A stretch of 64,000 bases of DNA from EA-27 sp964396265 (GTDB taxonomy: Archaea; Thermoplasmatota; Thermoplasmata; RBG-16-68-12; EA-27): positions 1-64,000 of the forward strand of contig CAYNEM010000007.1 in NCBI GenBank assembly GCA_964396265.1. The letters run 5' to 3'. Both the position numbers and the translations under genes were made by a program. Below, in pieces: positions 61,928 through 64,000 of the stretch; within the stretch, counting starts at the first letter, position 1, and the number at the start of each line of letters is the position of its first letter. The notes under the pieces are model-generated. The model saw nothing but the letters and a program-made list of their open reading frames with translations, was not told the DNA's origin and ran no database searches.

Positions 61928-64000
61928 CTATTTGCTGCGAGTTAAGCGGTCGAATTCCCATGGGTCCGTCGCTCGGGGGGGACTCGCTAGGGTTCGGAGC
62001 GCCTTGTCGAGCTTCGCATTTCGCCTCCGAAGCCGCCGGTTTCGAGCGGATTGCCAGATGAGGCCAGACACCATCGCCAGAAAAACGAGGAATACGAGGG
62101 GACCGAAGGGTTGTCCCGTAAGCCCGTCCCACGGGGATCCCCCGCCGGTCACCGTCACCTCGACCGCCGCGCTTTTGTCCCCGGAGGTCACGAGGATCGC
62201 GCCACTGGTCGCTGCCTCGCCGGAGGAGAATGTGGCGCTCCGTCGGTCGGGGGACGGCTGTACCGTGCCAACGGTTGCGGACCAGCTGAAGGTAGCGTTC
62301 GCAATCTCGTTTCCATGAGAGTCGATGGCGACGGCGACAAGGGAGGCACTGCTCCCCGCGGGTAGGCGGAGGGAGGTAGGGACGACGAGGATTCGATCGA
62401 CCGCACCGGCGACGACGATCACGTCTCCCTCGGACCGGGTGCCCGCCGCGGACGCCGAGATCACCACGTACCCCGCTGTCGTCGGAGCGGTGAAGGTCCC
62501 ATCGTTGGCGATCGAACCCGCGGACGCCGTCCAAGTCGCGGCGACGCCCGTCCAAGAGTTACCGGAGGCGTCGGTCGCGGTCGCGACGAAGCGGAGCGTG
62601 CCGGCGGCCGCGACGCGCTGAGAGCGTGGGCTGATCGTCAGGCTTGCGATGCTCGCGGGGATGACCTCGAGGTCCTTGGAGGTGGAGACAGACCCGGAGG
62701 AGGCCGTGACGTGTGCGAGGCCCGCATCGGCCGGCGCCGTGAAGAGCGCCTGGGTCCCCTGGTCATCCAGGGCGGCGACCTGACCGATCGTCGTCGACCA
62801 CGTGATTGTCGCGTTGGTGATCAGGTTGTCGTACAGATCTTGAGCCCTCGCGTTCAAGGTAGCCCATTCGCCGGCAGGAACGGCCGCCGAGGAAGCGGAC
62901 AGGGTGAGCGTCGTGAGCGGGCCCGGTACGATCGTCACGTTGAGGGCCGCCGATGCGTCCGGGACCGCGACGGTCGTCACGGAAACCGTCCCGCTCGCGA
63001 CCTTCATGGCGGCGTGCAGGACCCCTGACACATTGATCGGACCCATCTCCGGACTCGCGCTCCAGGTAAACGTCGCATTCGTGAGCTCGTTGTCGTATTC
63101 GTCGAGGGCGGTCGCCTGAAACGTGAGGGTGCTTCCCGCAGGCACGGTGAGGGGACCTGAGGCGATGCCAGATGAGAGCTTGATTCGTTTTCCGGTGCCG
63201 GGACTCACAGTGACCGGCACGTCGGCAGACTGGTCCTCCGTGGAAATCGTGACCGCGCCCTTCCCCGTCTTCGTGCCGACGTAGAGGCTCGCGGTGTCGC
63301 CGTTGGGGGCCGTCGGCGTGATTGTTCCGATGCTCGTCGTCCAGGTGAATTGCAGGCCGGGGATCGGATTCCCGAACGCGTCAAGGCCCTGCGCCCGGAC
63401 GGTCTCGGTCGAACCCACCTTGACCTGCACCTGGCCCGGGGTCGCTTCTACTCTCGCGAGGGCGCCGACTCGGACTTCGACGTGGGCGGTGTTGGCGGCC
63501 CCGTCCGCTTCGGCCGTCACGGACCCGGTCGCGGGGGATGTCGCAGCGGTGAACCGCCCCGTCGCGTCGATCGTTCCGATCCCGCCGGCGACGGACCAAC
63601 CGATCGACGCGTCGGGCACCGGGTTTCCGTAGTGATCGTAGACCGTGGACGTGAACTGGATGAATTGTCCGACCGTGACGTTCACGAAGGTTGGAGCGAG
63701 GTCGAGACGGTCGGTCGGTCCCGGGAGGATTCGAACCTCCGCGGTCGCGGAGAGGCTTCGAGCGGTCACATCGATCGTGTCGGTCCCCGTGACCGTTCCC
63801 GCCGCATAGTCCGCCTCTTCCCCGGAGGAATTCGTCGGTGTGATCGTTCCGAGGCCCGTCCGGGAGGACCACTCGAACTGCAGCCCGGGGACGGCGTTCC
63901 CATCGGCGTCGTAGGCGCGCGCCTGGAACCGCGTCATGTTCGTCACGCCGATCTGCGCGCTCGACGGGAGGACTTCGATTCGCAGGATGTCGCTCTTCGA
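61928..64000 (-). CDS. Big_1/invasin-like Ig-repeat membrane-anchored surface protein, 5'-partial
   Basis: At least 690 residues of a surface protein whose gene continues past the right edge; the frame stays open to position 64000. It is made of about seven Ig-like repeats of ~90 residues. Each has the Big_1/Big_2 pattern (TLTFQATALDEYDNELTNATFTW; LRFVATATDASGNSWTG) and a spacer such as VEVRVGALARVEATPG. Near the C-terminus a single membrane helix (PFGPLVFLVFLAMVSGLIW) is followed by a basic tail (RNRRLRRRNAKL), so the repeats face outward. Probably a stalk or adhesin; ligand unknown. It converges on the poly-Asp surface protein gene. Confidence 0.85.
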   Translation of the reverse strand, partial: SKSDILRIEVLPSSAQIGVTNMTRFQARAYDADGNAVPGLQFEWSSRTGLGTITPTNSSGEEADYAAGTVTGTDTIDVTARSLSATAEVRILPGPTDRLDLAPTFVNVTVGQFIQFTSTVYDHYGNPVPDASIGWSVAGGIGTIDATGRFTAATSPATGSVTAEADGAANTAHVEVRVGALARVEATPGQVQVKVGSTETVRAQGLDAFGNPIPGLQFTWTTSIGTITPTAPNGDTASLYVGTKTGKGAVTISTEDQSADVPVTVSPGTGKRIKLSSGIASGPLTVPAGSTLTFQATALDEYDNELTNATFTWSASPEMGPINVSGVLHAAMKVASGTVSVTTVAVPDASAALNVTIVPGPLTTLTLSASSAAVPAGEWATLNARAQDLYDNLITNATITWSTTIGQVAALDDQGTQALFTAPADAGLAHVTASSGSVSTSKDLEVIPASIASLTISPRSQRVAAAGTLRFVATATDASGNSWTGVAATWTASAGSIANDGTFTAPTTAGYVVISASAAGTRSEGDVIVVAGAVDRILVVPTSLRLPAGSSASLVAVAIDSHGNEIANATFSWSATVGTVQPSPDRRSATFSSGEAATSGAILVTSGDKSAAVEVTVTGGGSPWDGLTGQPFGPLVFLVFLAMVSGLIWQSARNRRLRRRNAKLDKALRTLASPPRATDPWEFDRLTRSK

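Noticed and set aside
1..64000. rRNA, tRNA, insertion sequences, transposases, defence systems or attachment sites
   Set aside because: I looked for conserved cores, terminal repeats and transposase motifs on both strands and found none I could support.

Overview
This window is high-GC archaeal DNA. The evidence is a set of archaea-specific informational genes: DNA primase small subunit, eL20 (LX) ribosomal protein, prefoldin alpha, FtsY, Alba, Pus10, eL21, Rpb4/RpoF, Sec61-beta and archaeal-type SAM synthetase. TATA boxes lie 26-28 nt upstream of many start codons, which indicates leaderless transcripts. The high GC, the SMC-ScpA-ScpB operon, the bifunctional 3-hydroxyacyl-CoA dehydrogenase/enoyl-CoA hydratase and the large surface proteins fit a heterotrophic Thermoplasmatota-like euryarchaeon. 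That placement is inference; no rRNA is present. Runs of 100 N and mosaic composition suggest a metagenome-derived scaffold.

Layout. 1-4.9 kb: priS (5' end cut by the window edge), a membrane TPR protein with a helix-hairpin-helix tail, then rpl18a-pfdA-ftsY. 4.97-6.65 kb: a secreted beta-helix/Big_5 protein. 6.6-19.8 kb: a surface-glycan locus with two GT2 enzymes, an SDR epimerase, GT4 enzymes, a WecB-type 2-epimerase, a GT4-methyltransferase fusion, another GT2, a three-gene module likely making a UDP-N-acetyl-L-6-deoxyhexosamine (FucNAc/QuiNAc type), and a C-methyltransferase. 20.2-24.8 kb: a giant PKD-domain exoprotein with a poly-Asp region. 25.4-32.4 kb: acyl-CoA metabolism (HCDH-ECH fusion, CoA transferase, thiolase, acyl-CoA dehydrogenase, SCP2) plus a transporter.

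32.5-42.9 kb: the condensin operon. Its smc gene carries a mini-intein in the Walker A loop. It is followed by scpA, scpB and a 1526-residue helical-repeat protein ending in an eight-ligand zinc module. 42.9-50.6 kb: hutH, RNase Z, SAM synthetase, SHMT, a Ras-like GTPase, a COG1340-type coiled-coil protein and a winged-helix protein. 50.6-53.6 kb: the alba-pus10-rpl21e-rpoF-DUF655 operon and a divergent Sec61-beta gene of only 55 codons. 53.7-55.0 kb: a GrpB-like nucleotidyltransferase and a GNAT enzyme. 55.6-64 kb: two very large surface proteins, one interrupted by two scaffold gaps in a tandem-repeat array and the other running off the right edge.

Most notable: the mini-intein inside the SMC P-loop; the giant zinc-tailed repeat protein beside condensin; two genes whose conserved N-termini can only be reached from a CTG start; 55-bp exact repeats bounding both scaffold gaps; and a base-composition mosaic inside priS.
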